Origin: Fistulifera solaris
Taxonomy: Eukaryota; Bacillariophyta; Bacillariophyceae; Naviculales; Stauroneidaceae
Assembly (NCBI GenBank): GCA_030295235.1
Contig: AP026124.1
Location: 310,001-374,000 of the forward strand
DNA: 64,000 nucleotides
Reading direction: 5' to 3'
Every line of letters begins with the position of its first letter. Position 1 is the first letter of the stretch. The translations under genes were made by a program, and so were the position numbers. Below are positions 22,046 to 34,220 of this stretch, one piece after another. The notes below the pieces were generated by a model. It was given only the letters and a program-made list of their open reading frames with translations. It was not told where the DNA came from and ran no database searches.

Positions 22046-22686
22046 TTAACGAAGGAGACGAGCACGACGACGAGCACCAAGACCATTCATGGCACCACCA
22101 GTAGCTCCAACAGCCGCTGCAAAAGAACGCGATTGGAGTAAGTCAATCTGTTACCAATTAAATGATCTTTGTAACTAGTCCAATTGCAGTATTTGTACGT
22201 ACCACCAATCTTCGCTCCCTGACCCGGATCTCCAGTGATAGCACCTGCAACAGCGCCAAGAACTGCACCTCGAGCAGCACCACGAGCCGTGCTTTTGATA
22301 ACAACGTGGTCATTATGCTGAGGAGGACGAGGGGCAGGAGCGGAAGTATATGAAGCGGGAGCAGGCGTGGGTGCTGGTTTATAGTGGGCTAGCTCTTTCT
22401 TGAGCTGGGCATTTTCAGCCTCCAGTTGGGCGACCCGGGCATCGCTTCCTCCACCTCCTCCACCGCCACCGGCCAATGACTTTGTAAACTCGATCGCGTT
22501 CACAATTTTCTTGCCTTGGAGACCTGACACACCAAGTTCCGCGAAATCTTCAGGAGTGAGAGCGACTAGCAACGATCCGTCCACGGACTGAATTCGGAAC
22601 TCGCCCGCTTTGTCTCCCAGTCCTATCGCATTCAAGAAAAGGCAGACTTCGTCTACCGAATAGGATGCAGGATCTTTGATATACAT
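22046..22686 (-). CDS. SAM domain plus glycine-zipper protein
   Basis: Two exons (22686-22203 and 22116-22046) with an 86-nt intron (GTACGT...TTGCAG), 184 residues. Residues about 5-70 form a sterile alpha motif (YSVDEVCLFLNAIGLGDKAGEF ... LTPEDFAELGVSGLQGKKIVNAI). A poly-Gly linker (eight Gly) follows, then a coiled-coil piece (RVAQLEAENAQLKKELAHY), a Pro/Ala linker, and a C-terminal glycine-zipper-like segment (RGAARGAVLGAVAGAITGDPG...GGAAVGATGG) ending in RRRARLLR. Glycine-zipper segments often insert into or associate with membranes, and SAM domains oligomerise; an oligomeric membrane-associated scaffold is a guess. Confidence 0.7.
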
Positions 22687-23309
22687 GACGACAATGGCTG
22701 ATTTTGAAGGTTCGCTACTCGATCTTTCGGCTAAAGAGCTGTTTCAAAAGAAAGATACGAATAACGAGTTGTTCTTCGCTAATGATTCGCTTTTCGTCGA
22801 GGCGTATCTTTCATCTTTCTCGTGCGCCCTTGGTCCTTGGTCTTAAGTGAACTGGTGACGTCACGAAGTCTTTTGATACTCTCATTACTTTGTACTTTAT
22901 ACTAAATTTAGTTAAGGGTTTCAACTTCCAACAAAAGGGCATATGTCACTATTATTATTTTTGCATTTGAAATCTTCTGTAGTACTGTAGTAGTTTTAGG
23001 GCTCAAGTCGTGTTTTCAGTCTTCGATCTTCGATCGTTCGTTTCCTCCGCGCTTTTTGTTATTATTATTTCTGGTACCAAATAAATCGCTAACACTAATG
23101 CTTCTCATCATTCTCGCAACATCTCTTCAAAGTGAGGATACCAGGTACGGTACGCACGCTACTTGGTACCCCCCGGAGTAATAAAGATCGATCTGCCTTA
23201 TTCCTACGCTTCCTTTATCAACTTTTTTTTTATAATTATAAGTACCATGACCAATTGACAACTCTTAGGAGCAAGCAATCGATCTGTGAACGATTTGATC
23301 TTGTGCAAA
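22687..23309. promoter_or_regulatory. Divergent intergenic region
   Basis: About 620 bases. It has AT-rich stretches, a GGTACGGTACG word near 23148, and a T-run followed by ataattata just before the next gene. No gene or RNA is supported. Confidence 0.35.
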
Positions 23310-25237
23310 ATGGTGCTTAACATGCATGTCGCCGCGGATACATACGATGAAAAGTTCTTCAACAAGTGGATGAATACATTGAAGAAATCTCTTGTTAGCC
23401 GGCTCCCTCAACCGGACCTAGCCTTCACTTCGGCTTGCAATTCTGTTAATCTTTGTCAGCAAGCGCTATCTTCTGCACAGTCAGCAGTTGTGGATATTGA
23501 GAAAAATTATCCGAACGACAAAGCATTTCTCGAAAAAGCCAAAGCTCTCGTTGAGAAAGAATCGAAAGTCTTAGATGAAGCCATAATGGTTTGCCAAACC
23601 ACAGCCAAAAGCGTTTTAGATCAAGATACAACATTACAGATCCTGCTGGGGAGCAAGTATGATGATTCAGATCTTGTGACATTTACGGTTTTGAAACAGG
23701 CAGGCACCAAAAAGCTGGCCAGCTGGTGTACCAGAGGAAATGCCGAATTATCGGAGCTCATGGATTTTCTAAAGGATCCTGCACAAATACGCCTCTATCT
23801 TCAAGCCGGCGGGGCTCGCAATGGGGAATATGGTCGTGCTGTACAAATTTTCCGTCAGTTGACTCGTAGCTTTCCTCACCCGGCGAACGACGTGATTACG
23901 CGGCTGGCTTTAGCCGTAGCGCTCGAGTTATGCTCGCCTTTGACTCGATTTGGTACATCTCAGTTGATTGACCCCATCCAGCGATTTATCCACTATGAGC
24001 AAGCTTATCTGTTTGGAGAACTGGACCCTGCGTTTCAACATTTCCAGGTGTGGGAATTGCGCGGAGTTGTGGACTCGGATGCGTCAAATGAAGAGCTTGG
24101 TTGGGGTAGGGAATGTCTTTTGAACTTTCGTCCCGATATTGCTTTTTCAGACGACCCGAAATGGCGATATTGTGAGATTGTGCGAAGTGATGTGACCTAT
24201 AAAGCACCCGAATGGTACAAGTCACCAAAATCGTACGACCAAATATTGTCCGGTGGGGGGAAATGCGGACCGAGGGCTTGGTACGGCCGCTTTATTTGCA
24301 AAGCATTCGGAATACCTACCTGGGGATTGAAGCAAGTCGGACACGCTGCGGTACGTTACCTACAAGGTTGCTTGATAATATGAACACGCTTCTCACCGGA
24401 GCGATCCCCTTTCAGATCTCGCGATGGACAACAAAGGGCTGGACAACATGTTTAGGTGGCGATTTCAAATGGACATACTGGGAGGAACGAAGCGGACTTG
24501 ACTTCCAATTAGAAACACAAGCTCGATATGCTTTAAATAACAACGAAGCTTCCTATCTGGAAAAAGTGGCAAGGTTGGAACTAATTGGTTTCTTGAATGG
24601 CGAAGATACTCGATCAATAAGGATGCAACTTATTCCGACAGCATCAACCTATTGGACATCTCTGGCTCTTTTTCAAAGAAGGATTCTTAAAAGCGTACAA
24701 CGGACTCTTCCCGTACTTCAATATTCTGCAACTTCAGGTATTTCCAAATCGATACGCAAACGCCAAGACTATCCTCGTGGAAATGGCATGGTTGGCGCGG
24801 ACAGCGTGAATGGTACAGTCATAATACCAGCCGCGCCAACATGCTACCCACCAAAGGAAACGAAAACAGTAAAATTCCTCGATAGCGTTCTTGGAGGAAA
24901 GCAACTATTGATGATCGGCAGTGGTTCTATAACCTACGATCTTCCACTTGATAGGCTTTCGCAATCAAGAGAATACTCGTTACAACTGCGAGTCTGCACT
25001 ATACATCGTCACGAAGAACCTTTTGTTGTCACAATAACTTCTTTTACTGCGAATGGGGATGTAAACGACGAGCAGCAGGCCTCCATTGATATACCGTATA
25101 CAGTGGGAATGTGGGAAGAAACAAAGCAAGTCATTGTTAGGATCGGTGGGTTTGAGATTGTGTCCGTACAACTAAAGATCACGCGACAATCGTCTCAGGG
25201 TTTATCAATCAAGGATATCAAGCTCGTTTCTTCTTAA
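23310..25237 (+). CDS. Large protein with transglutaminase-like cysteine domain
   Basis: Two exons, 23310-24350 and 24416-25237, with a 65-nt intron (GTACGT...TTTCAG, phase 0). The first ATG is at 23310; the upstream in-frame codon is GTG. The N-terminal 200 residues are helical with repeated Lys/Glu (LEKAKALVEKESKVLDEA). The centre carries a transglutaminase-like core: GGGKCGPRAWYGRFICKAFG (nucleophile Cys), QVGHAAISRWT (His, spanning the splice) and LGGDFKWTYWE (acid). The C-terminal about 200 residues are beta-rich. The Cys/His/Asp order fits PNGase/transglutaminase-like hydrolases, but the substrate is not deducible. No signal peptide, so cytosolic if anything. Confidence 0.65.
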
Positions 25238-26256
25238 AAGTGACCCAGGTTCGCTGAACGTCGCTGTTTCATTAGTAGACCAGCGGTCTATGCTAATCCT
25301 ACAACTGGTCACTTGGAAATAATGATTGGATTTCAAATGTTATATATATTGCAAATAGCGTTACCAACGCTGATGTTCCACTCCACATAAAGGTATCAGG
25401 CGAACGCACACCGTCGGAAGTTGTTGTGACTGTGAGCGTTATGCCACAGGAGATTCTGGTGCCATTGGCGCTATAGTCACCGGGGACTCAGCAACTCGGT
25501 GACGAAGCGTTGGAGAATTTCTGATACCTTTCGCAATTGAGACTTCGATTAAAGCAGACGATTGAATTCAATGGAATACCACCCGTACCATCAATAACGA
25601 CATGACCTATCCACTAACGTGCCTTCCTGAGAGGTTTCATGTATCTTTCGATATCCAGCCCGACTATGTTCGGCCAAGCTCGTCATTCCATGCTTTACCT
25701 CCACTTCAACGAACTCACAAGATATTCTAGTCGCATGATCCTTTAGAACGTGCACTTACAATTTTGGATTTCCTACCAGATATTTGACATTAACAAAAAC
25801 GGTAGATTTCAAATGATTGGGGTTGTGGCGACAGCTTGAGTGTCGGCCCTCTTTGTTGAGTTCCGACGTTGGCGGCCGCGTCGCAATCAATACGAAGAGA
25901 TCAAGAGCTATGCATTGAGTTTTCCAAATTTGACTCAGCCACCGACGGCAGAGGACGGTCATCAGAGCGACTTTAATGGTAATCAAAATCGCCAGGACGG
26001 GAAATCATTTCGAGGTCTAGGGCGCTTCACGTCCTGTTTTGTAGTGCTAAATCCTTTGGGCCTAACGACTCGTACTGCATAGGCTCACCGTTTCAAGAAA
26101 GTAGGCGTGTATTGGAAAAGAAAGATGTAATTATAAATGTTACAAAGTCCCGTACAGAGAAAACTATAATCCTGTCGAGCAACGTCCAAGATAACATAAC
26201 ATAGATATGATGACTGCGCTGAGCTCTGCATGCCATAAAATTCTTCATAGTCTCCA
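25238..26256. other. Intergenic region with protein-like remnants
   Basis: About 1 kb. Around 25319-25470 one frame reads as a plausible beta-strand sequence (NSVTNADVPLHIKVSGERTP, then EVVVTVSVMPQEILVPLA) without an ATG and ends in TAG. Around 25600-25730 and 25840-26080 other frames give short protein-like stretches. These may be decayed coding sequence, but I could not join them into one gene. Confidence 0.35.
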
Positions 26257-27390
26257 TTACTTGTGAATGTAGCTGCTGAACATGGATTGAAGGAATGTCT
26301 TGTTCACCTCTTGTGTTTTCACATTTTTACTTGGCGAATCTGTAAAGCCAAAGAAGTTCTTGCTTTTTTGGATGAAATCTAGTTCCACAGGCGGCGTGCG
26401 GGGAACTCTAGATCGTCCTCTTGTATGCTTGTCGCTTGCATTGAGGTCCTCGCTGCCAATAGAATCATCATCGTATCCATCAAATAGACCTTTGTAATTG
26501 CACGCGCTTATTTGATAAACAGCCCCTGCTAATGCAGCTAGTGCATCAATGTCCGAATAATCTTCAATAGTCCCATCTGAGATAACCGACGCAAAATCTG
26601 ATGCTTCATCCTCAACATCAGACTCACTACCATCGAATCTGGAATGCTCACCATCGGTGTCAAGTAGTGAAACGTTTCGCGACCCTTCCTCTTCGAAATC
26701 GGAAGAATAATCCGAGTTGGCCCTTGGAGATATCATGGGAGATTTATTCGCTCCAAATTTGGCCATCAATTCAGTCACTCGGGAAGCGGAAGGACTTGTC
26801 AGGGCGATTTGGGCATTCAAACCTGTGTCGGCTGATTCGATGCACGGGAAACCTTTAGGGACTGCCACTGCTGTCCATTCATAATCGTCATATTGTTCAT
26901 CTACATCATAGTACACTGGGTCTATCGCATTTTTTGATTCGAATGAAACAGGCTCTTGGAAATGCGGGTTTGATCGCTCTATTTCAGACTGATCTTGCGA
27001 AGAAAATGTTTCCGTCAAAGTGGTGAAAGTATTCTCTTCTTGCTTGTGGATATTGTCTTCATTTTCAAAAGACTTTCGCTTCCATGTTGTGACGTCTTTT
27101 TTCCTTCCTCTTTTGAGAAACTTCATGTTGAGTTTATTCGAGGTTTGTTTGATTTTGTCCAAAAGCTTGAATGAGTTCTTGGACGAACCAACTGATTCTT
27201 CATCGGACTCACAATCTGTATGGTCTGAATACGAAGATCCCGATGAAGAGTAAGAAGTCGACCTTTCATCATCCAGCAAGTGATTATTGAGCTGGTCGTT
27301 TGAAACAGAACTGTCGCTCGAAGCGGTTTCACTGGATGACGATGACAGCGGCTGGTCCAAAGATGCGGTGTCAAGTTCTACTACCGGCAT
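26257..27390 (-). CDS. Hypothetical acidic serine-rich protein
   Basis: Single exon, 377 residues. The sequence is dominated by Ser, Asp and Glu (SSSSSETASSDSSVSND; DGSESDVEDEASDFASV), with one basic helix (KFLKRGRKKDVTTWKRK) and a Tyr/Asp block (DPVYYDVDEQYDDYEW). The last 60 residues look more conserved (KSKNFFGFTDSPSKNV, TFLQSMFSSYIHK). Many SP and TP sites suggest phosphorylation. No known domain, signal peptide or membrane segment. An intact frame of this length argues for a real gene; function unknown. Confidence 0.6.
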   Translation of the reverse strand: MPVVELDTASLDQPLSSSSSETASSDSSVSNDQLNNHLLDDERSTSYSSSGSSYSDHTDCESDEESVGSSKNSFKLLDKIKQTSNKLNMKFLKRGRKKDVTTWKRKSFENEDNIHKQEENTFTTLTETFSSQDQSEIERSNPHFQEPVSFESKNAIDPVYYDVDEQYDDYEWTAVAVPKGFPCIESADTGLNAQIALTSPSASRVTELMAKFGANKSPMISPRANSDYSSDFEEEGSRNVSLLDTDGEHSRFDGSESDVEDEASDFASVISDGTIEDYSDIDALAALAGAVYQISACNYKGLFDGYDDDSIGSEDLNASDKHTRGRSRVPRTPPVELDFIQKSKNFFGFTDSPSKNVKTQEVNKTFLQSMFSSYIHK

Positions 27391-28127
27391 TGGTGTATGC
27401 TTGATAATTTTAAAGTGCTCTCTCTTGCTATGCTAGCAATGATTTTTGGTTGAATGTTTGAATGTTGATTGCTTTGCGTAGTCAACGATGGTGAAATCGA
27501 TAGAATAAGAAAAAAATGAGCGATAGGATTGTTTCTTCGTACTTTCGCGAGCTCGTCAAGCTTACTCTCCGGGAGATCAAAACACAAAATTTACAAAAGT
27601 AATGTCTGTTGAAGTCAGAGCAATATTTTTATAATGTAAATAGCCCCTAAAAATATTTTTACATAGAAGCAAGGGTGTTTTCCCGTTACCATTTTTTCTT
27701 TTATGCCAGCGTTCTTGAATTCGATGCGACATTCATGCGACATCCTTCTAAACGGCGTTAAAATTCTGGCTCGGACGCTACGGTACGTAGTACGGTAGAA
27801 TCTTGCTTTCTGAAAGTGGAACCCTAGTCGATAGTTTTTAGGTTCTGAAGATTAAATTGGATAGAAGAGCAAGTAAGTCACTTGAGTAATCTACCCATGA
27901 AAAATCGTTTTCCAGAAAGTTAATTAACAAGTGTAAAGAAAAATTCAAGGTTTAGCGATGAAATCATTGTCATTAGGTTGGAGCGAGACACTTCGCAGCG
28001 ACTAAAAAAGTACATTTTGGCCGTAGCTATACAATACTATCGAAAAAATGGAGGTGAATAGTGAGGTGGACGAAAGAATAAGTGACTATCGCTACATATT
28101 GAAGCAAAGCTACTTTTCTATCTAGGT
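27391..28127. other. Intergenic spacer with a dispersed short element
   Basis: About 740 bases between two minus-strand genes. At 27751-27813 lies a partial copy of the element also seen at 55951-56020 (shared words acggcgttaaaattct and ggacgctacg...tagaatcttg). No gene is supported. Confidence 0.5.
27751..27813. repeat. Partial copy of a short dispersed inverted-repeat element
   Basis: Begins aacggcgttaaaattct and continues ctcggacgctacg...gtagaatcttg, matching the left and middle part of 55951-56000. Here the right arm (agaattttaacg) is missing. Confidence 0.6.
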
Positions 28128-29438
28128 TTAAGCAAGCTGTTCGCGGATGGTGGGAGTCAAATACTCAGCAACTCGGAGAGTTTCGACAGCAATATCAATT
28201 GTGGCGACACCTGTGGCTTCGACTCCATTCGCACAAAAATTGGCGACACGCTCCTTCACCGTGATATAGTCGGGATCCTGACTGAAAAAGTAAGGCTGCG
28301 CATATGATGTAAGAAGAATTGATTAACAAAGAAAAGGAATCGCCATTGACTGCCAACAATAGCACTTACCATAGCACCGGGATATTCATTCTCGAGAACA
28401 GAAACGTTTGCCTTGTCCTCTTCGTCGGGCATGGAATGACGGAAGACTTCCAGTCCATCCTTTTCAACTTTTGCGTAAGAAGTGTCTCCGCCGCATCGGT
28501 CGGCCTGTACGGACACTTCTTTACCAGTCTTTGTTTTGATAGTGAATTTGACCTTGTCGAAATCCGTAAACTCTTTTCCACTTGGACCCGTCAAAGTCTG
28601 ACTTGAGCTGAATTCTTTGTCGGCGACACACTCGGCAATATTTTCCACGGTCACATCAAAGAAAGACACCAACAACGCAATTTCGTGAATCGCCATGTTC
28701 TTGAGCATACCCTCAGCATTACGTTCAAAGCATTCTCCAAGCGACTCCTTTGTGTTTTCGTAAGTATTATTAGAAACAAAGGTGATGACACCTCCGTTCT
28801 CCGCTTGATATTCACGAGCCTTGCGAACGTACTTGCACACATTCTTATTGTAGCCCATGAGCACACTGACACCAGCAGCAGCGGCTTCATCACGCATCGC
28901 GGCCAACTCGGTCACAGTGGGGGCACCAGGTTTCTCAAGGTAGATGCAGCTGCAGCCGGCCTATAATTTTGTCTCAAGTCAGAAACAGCAAATCATACAA
29001 CAACGATTGCGATGACAACAGTACTTACCTTAATGCAATCACCGAGAAGCTTTGGGTTATCTGCTGTGCGTCCTGAAATAAGAGCAAGGCGTTTCTTTCC
29101 TTCTGCAACTGCAGGAAGATCGGCGACAGAGCTAAGGAATTGCACACCATGATCTGTGGTCGCCTTTTCCGCAAATTCTTTGAATTCAGGACCACCGGGA
29201 CCCGATGCACCTGTCAAGTATGAGTGAGAGGGATGAGTTAAGAACATCCCCATAGTTTTTATCCTAATAAGAACTTACCAGCACCTAGAAACCAGGGTTC
29301 AACGACGAAGCAGAGCTTAGCAGACGGACACTTTCCTTTGAGCATCTGTTCAGCGTGATACCAGCCCATTCCGCGCGAAGGGGCTCCACATCCGACGAGG
29401 ACGACCTCACATTGACCATCTCCAGCGACAGCGACCAT
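28128..29438 (-). CDS. GFO/IDH/MocA-family oxidoreductase
   Basis: Four exons on minus: 29438-29279, 29210-29029, 28960-28370 and 28295-28128, separated by introns of 68, 68 and 74 nt, all with GTAAGT donors. The 366-residue product has the NAD(P) Rossmann entry EVVLVGCGAPSRGMGWYHAEQML, the hallmark IYLEKPGAPT (the EKP motif whose Lys contributes to catalysis in this family), and a C-terminal beta-sheet domain (FDKVKFTIKTKTGKEV). Family members oxidise or reduce sugars and polyols such as myo-inositol; the substrate cannot be read from the sequence. No targeting peptide is visible. The splice pattern is well supported: each join keeps frame and gives continuous domain sequence. Confidence 0.85.
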
Positions 29439-29971
29439 TTTGAATGATTATAAGCTTGAAAAAGTTGACAAGAACGCAAATAAACTCGAAGCGAAGAATG
29501 AAATTTTATGACGAGAATTCCGCATGTGATGTCAAGAGTCAAGACGAAGATGCGATCCGAGATCCACCGAGCGTCTGGTCGTCGTCTTCCGGAAGCATGA
29601 TGCGAAAAAGCCAGACTTTTTACAATGAGGCTGGTTCGGATACAAAATGTAGGCTTCGGTTCTCAAGTTCTGGAAGTTTGTTTTCTTGTTAATCGAACTC
29701 CACCGCGGGCTTGGTTTGTCTAAATCACAGTGTGAATGGAAAGACTATGAGAGAGAGGTACTTGTAATTGTCTTGAGAAGGTCGCGTCGTCATCGATGAC
29801 GGGCGAACACTTGTTGTCAATCGTCGATAATTTGCGAGCTATGGTCAACATCAGAGCATTGAACGGAATCTCTAGGGAGATTTTGTCTTCCGAATACGAG
29901 CGCAAATCAGGTCCACAATGACTATGTAAGTCTCACACACACGATTTAGCTAATGTACTAAATTTGAAGAC
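29439..29971. other. Intergenic spacer
   Basis: About 530 bases. A 65-codon plus-strand ORF near 29498-29692 is Ser-rich without recognisable features and lies over the likely promoter of the oxidoreductase gene. I do not count it as a gene. Confidence 0.35.
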
Positions 29972-32179
29972 CTAATCCAAGTCCTGAGTGGAGGCATCGA
30001 CAATGGCTAGTTTCCCGTTGCGAGGCTCCACAGACCACATCTGAATCGAAAGGGAATCCGCAAACTTTTGAGGGACTTTGCGCTCTTGTGGGTTTGTCGT
30101 CATGTTTATGACAACTCCCGGTCGTCCTCCTCTCCCACAACGACCAGCACGATGTGCATAATGAGATGCATCTGTAGGCAGATCCATATTGATCACGTGG
30201 GTCAATAAGGGAGCATCCAATCCACGAGCGGCGAGCTCAGTAGCAACTACGATTCCAACGTAACCTTCACGTAAGGCCTTGCTCACTTCAGAACGATCTG
30301 TCTTCTCGCTTCCAACCCCACCGTGAAGTGGAGCTGCAATGATTCCCATTTCCTCTAGTTTTTCAACCACAATTTTAACTTTGCGGGAGTTTTCAACAAA
30401 AATCAGAATTTGCTGCGGTATAGGATCGGTGTGCAGTATTTTTCGTAAATAGTCGAGCGCAAACCGACGATGAGGAACATGAACCACGCCGTGTATGACA
30501 GTTCGGCTCACTCGCGTCCCCCTCACCAGTAGCCTTACTACCAAAACCTGAGGTTACCATCACATCATTTGAATCAGCCATAGCTGAAGCGTAATCATCT
30601 CGCAGGTAATTCTGAAGCTTTGAAGAGCCGACCAGATCGGAAGCTGTCGCAGAACACAAAACGGATTGCAAAGCGTCTCCTTGGTTCTGCTTCAAACGCT
30701 GAACAAGCGCAGTGGTGGGGTCGCGATGAGCCTTGTACTCCAACAAGGCGTCGCATTCATCCAATACCAACGAGCTAACTTTGCTAATCTTCAACCGTCC
30801 ACTTTTTCTCTCCTGGACGTCCAACGATGAGTTCAGCTAGACGTCCAGGAGTGCCTACGAGGATCGCAGGCTTGTTCTTTCTAATCTGTTCCAAATTTCT
30901 ACTAAACGTCGTCCCTCCAATCGATAACATACATGTGATGTCTGTCCCTTGCAATAGTTCTCTAGCAACACTGACGATCTGACTTGCAAGTTCTCGACCA
31001 GGTGCAACAATTATCGTCTGCACGCTTTTGTCTAGGGACGAACTATTATCCAGAAGTTTCTGCGCCAAGGGAACAAGAAAAGCTAACGTCTTACCACTCC
31101 CTGTGTAAGTCCCGACGAGGACATCCTTTCCTTCAATAATCGATGAACAAGAATTGGTTTGAACGGCGAGCGGGCGAAGACAGCCCATATTTTCCAGGTT
31201 ACGGAGAAGAATAGGTGAGCTGATACCTAAATCCTCCCAACTTTGACTATCTTTTGCCACGTATCGATTGGTCAAGTCCTGTGTCTCTTTGTAGTAATCG
31301 GATGGATCAACACCCAACGATCGAAGAGATTCTTCAAAATTCTTTTCTGCCTGTTTCAGCGTCAAGAAGAGAGGCTTGCCATTCTCATCGAGGAGGGAAA
31401 CCGCTGGGGTTTTCTCCTGGGGTTCTTTCCTTTTAACGTCTGCTTTATTAGCGGTATCGTCTGCTGATATTGATGACTCCGTCGTAACTTTTCGAAAGAA
31501 AAATTCACCCAAGTTATCGTTCCTGCTGAACGTTCCGACTCCTCCAGCGGGCTTCGCTGCAATCAAATCGTCGACGACAATATCATTTTTCGAGGAGCGC
31601 AATCTATCCGGCTCATAACCAACATCTTCCTCGTCGTAATATTCCGTTGTTGACTTGTCTACTTGTTCGACTTGATTCTCTTTCCGTAATCTTTGCTGAT
31701 TCAGTCGAGCACGACGTTCGAGTTTGGCCGTTGTACCCAATCCAACCGGCTGTGTTGCCTCTACTCCTTCACTTTTTTGCCACGGGTCAAGTACGCGTCG
31801 GGCACGAAACTTTGGTACATCACCTTTCACTTTTGTCGACGGATCATTCCATAGTTCTTCTTCGTCATCGTCGTGATCTTTGGCGGTCCATGTATTAAGA
31901 TCAGTGCCCCATCGCGACGCAAGTCGGTCTTCCAATTGTTCAATCGACTTGCTATTCCGCCACATCCGATCTGGATTGTATTCTCGAGCTTTGTTGACTT
32001 CTTCATGAACAGTTTGCGTGAATCGAGGCCCTTTTCGTTTCCTTCCTGGACTGGAAGCCGGTCTCTTTTCGGATGCAAGACAAATAGTGACGCTGACTCG
32101 CGATTTTGGACTCCCCTTGAAACGCGTCCGTCGCGGGGAGCGCTTGCGAGATTGTGAGAAGAATCATCAAGTACTTCAT
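29972..32179 (-). CDS. Plastid-targeted DEAD-box RNA helicase (three frame breaks)
   Basis: The start at 32179 gives a signal peptide (MKYLMILLTISQALPATDAF-Q), an ASAF-type plastid cleavage context. Helicase motifs in order: GTYTGSGKT (I), PGRELA (Ia variant), GTPGRL (Ib), LDECDA (II, DECD rather than DEAD), CSATAS (III), ILIFVENSRK (IV), VVATELAARGLD (V) and HRAGRCGRGG (VI). It should unwind RNA in the plastid, for example in ribosome assembly or mRNA handling. The frame breaks at three places: in 32040-32120 after the leader, at 30803-30807 (five T on plus) and at 30518-30522 (five C on plus). Removing one base at each gives 735 codons and joins all motifs in order; adding two bases at the latter two sites would also work. 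No intron is needed. Confidence 0.8.
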
Positions 32180-32585
32180 TTTTCGTTTGCGTTGCTGTTG
32201 GTCCTCTCGAAACATGCTTCTTAATAGACTAATATATACGGAGTATGGTTAGTTATTAAAATGCCTTGAACGAAATTCGTCTGCTGCGTTTTCCTTTTCT
32301 GCCATTTTGATGGTTGCCAGGATCGGGACTGACAAACGGGACACGATCGATGCTGACAGCTCATCGTCTGACGTCGCCCGCGATTCCCTTCGTCTGTGTC
32401 CCACGTTCCACGTGACAGTAAAAAACTCATTCCCACTAGGATATCGTGGGGCAACGTGTCAGCTGTCAGCCGAATTTCGCACCAGAATTTATTCGTACGG
32501 AAGAAACGGTACTGCCCCCGTTTCGAGACCCGAGGCAAATTTTGCTCGACGACAGCGTTCTCTGTTGTGTTTACAAAATAGCAAC
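32180..32585. promoter_or_regulatory. Divergent intergenic region
   Basis: About 400 bases between the DEAD-box gene and the HEAT-like gene. A plus-strand frame is open from 32307 but has an ordinary leader composition; the first good ATG is at 32586. Confidence 0.35.
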
Positions 32586-34073
32586 ATGAACAACATCAAC
32601 AGCAACGACGAGTCATTCCATACGGGAAAGAATGAGACTACTGACTCGCTAAGTCGAGTAAAACCGCAAAGCGACAAAGCTCCCGCGGAGCCCGAGTTCA
32701 GGTAGGTCGATTCAATCAATAACCAGAAAGTCCCTCAGTCGTGCCGTATTGCCACCTGTCGAAAAAGGTGTTGCACGAATAGTTGCTGCATGTGTTGTAA
32801 AATGCACAAGACTGACGAAATGATGAATATAAGCACTCACCGTCCTTGTTATGCTTGCAGATCGGTTGCTATCGGAATGAGTTCTGGCGTACTAGATTCC
32901 GTAGCTTTTCATTCAAACTATTCTTCGCCCACTAAGTTTGCGACAGACACCGTGAAGGAATCATGTCTAGTTTTGGAAAAGACCACACCGATGGAAAGAG
33001 TTACTGCGGAGCTCATCGAGCAACCAGAAACATACATTCCTGAAACCTGGAAAGTTCCTAAGATTACTCGACCTGGAATGTTCTTTCGCCCCGCAGCAAC
33101 TCACCGGTGTTGTGCTATGGAGCAATTGGATCAGATTTTGGCTCGATCGATTGCCACATTCAAAGAGTTGAGTCTCAAAGTCACGTACCAAGACTCTCCC
33201 GTTCGGGCATGCTGTTATACTATGGAGCAAGTAGAATTTACTGTCAATTTGTGGGAACATCGCAACAATCAAAAGGAATTGATGGTCGAAATCCAGCGCA
33301 CCAGTGGAGACAGTGAGATTTTCTATCGCTATGCGCGGTCTATTTTTGCTGCTCTTTTTGATGGTGCGAGTACGGAGCGTGATGGTGTTGCACTGGCTCC
33401 CTGTTTCAGTTCCCATCACACGAGCAATCTCATGCGACTCTTTGAGCATCAATCGGAAGAGGCGACTCAGGATGTTCTTGCAATTGTAGTCAATTCACTA
33501 TCCTCTCACACGTTCAGTGAAAAACTGATGGCGCTTCAAACCCTGGCGACACTTGTCAATCCAACCACGACTTTACCTTCATCTGCAAAGGAGGTGGCGA
33601 AAGCAGTACTTCTTGGAGAAGGCTCTTCGATGGCTTTAAATGGCAACCGCATTGGGCATGATTTCATTCAGAAGCAATTAATGTGCCTAGTCATTTCCCG
33701 ACGCTGGCTTAATGAAACCAAAGACGGCAATAGATGTCTAGTAGATAAGGCGCAATACTTGGCTCTCGAAATCTTGGCCAATGGAGTGCAGCTGCTAGAG
33801 AACTCGCAAGAAATGAACCGTTTGACAGGTGCCAGCAACGGAAGCCTATTGATTCAGTCGCTTGGCGAACGGATTAAAAACGCAGCAACCGAACCACATG
33901 AAGCGTGTTTGGCCGCTAGAGTATTATGCTGTATCGACCGGCTACAGCCTACAGTCGTTCGTACTCGACTAGGTATTCAGGAGGTGCGCGTCGCTGAGAC
34001 GATTGGGCGCGATTCCCATGCAGCCCTTGAAGTCGAAAGTCAAAAGTTGCGTTTCGCCCTGGAAGTTGCCTAA
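32586..34073 (+). CDS. Unknown helical protein, HEAT/ARM-like
   Basis: Two exons, 32586-32701 and 32861-34073, with a 159-nt intron (GTAGGT...TTGCAG). The spliced length is exactly 443 codons including stop. The N-terminal 40 residues are polar. The middle has RPGMFFRPAATHRCCAMEQLDQIL and a Cys/Met-rich repeat-like pair (HRCCAMEQLDQ; RACCYTMEQVEF). The second half is Leu/Ala-rich helical sequence (LVNPTTTLPSSAKEVAKAVLL, LALEILANGVQLLENSQEM) typical of HEAT or ARM repeat scaffolds. No catalytic motif or targeting peptide. Function unknown. Confidence 0.65.
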
Positions 34074-34220
34074 CAGTGTTAGATATGCATGCTTAGTACG
34101 TATATAGTAACATATTAGGGAATGCCAATTAGTTCGTTGCGCTGAACGATCTAGGTTTAGTTTTCAAATAAAGGTACTACATGTTGTTCAATTGAGAGTA
34201 CAAAATGCTAAGCTGGCGTA

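Noticed and set aside
25756-26082. Two ORFs after the transglutaminase-fold gene
   Set aside because: Short, overlapping on opposite strands and without family-like motifs.
29498-29692. Ser-rich 64-codon ORF
   Set aside because: Lies across the promoter of the oxidoreductase gene on the other strand and has no distinctive feature.
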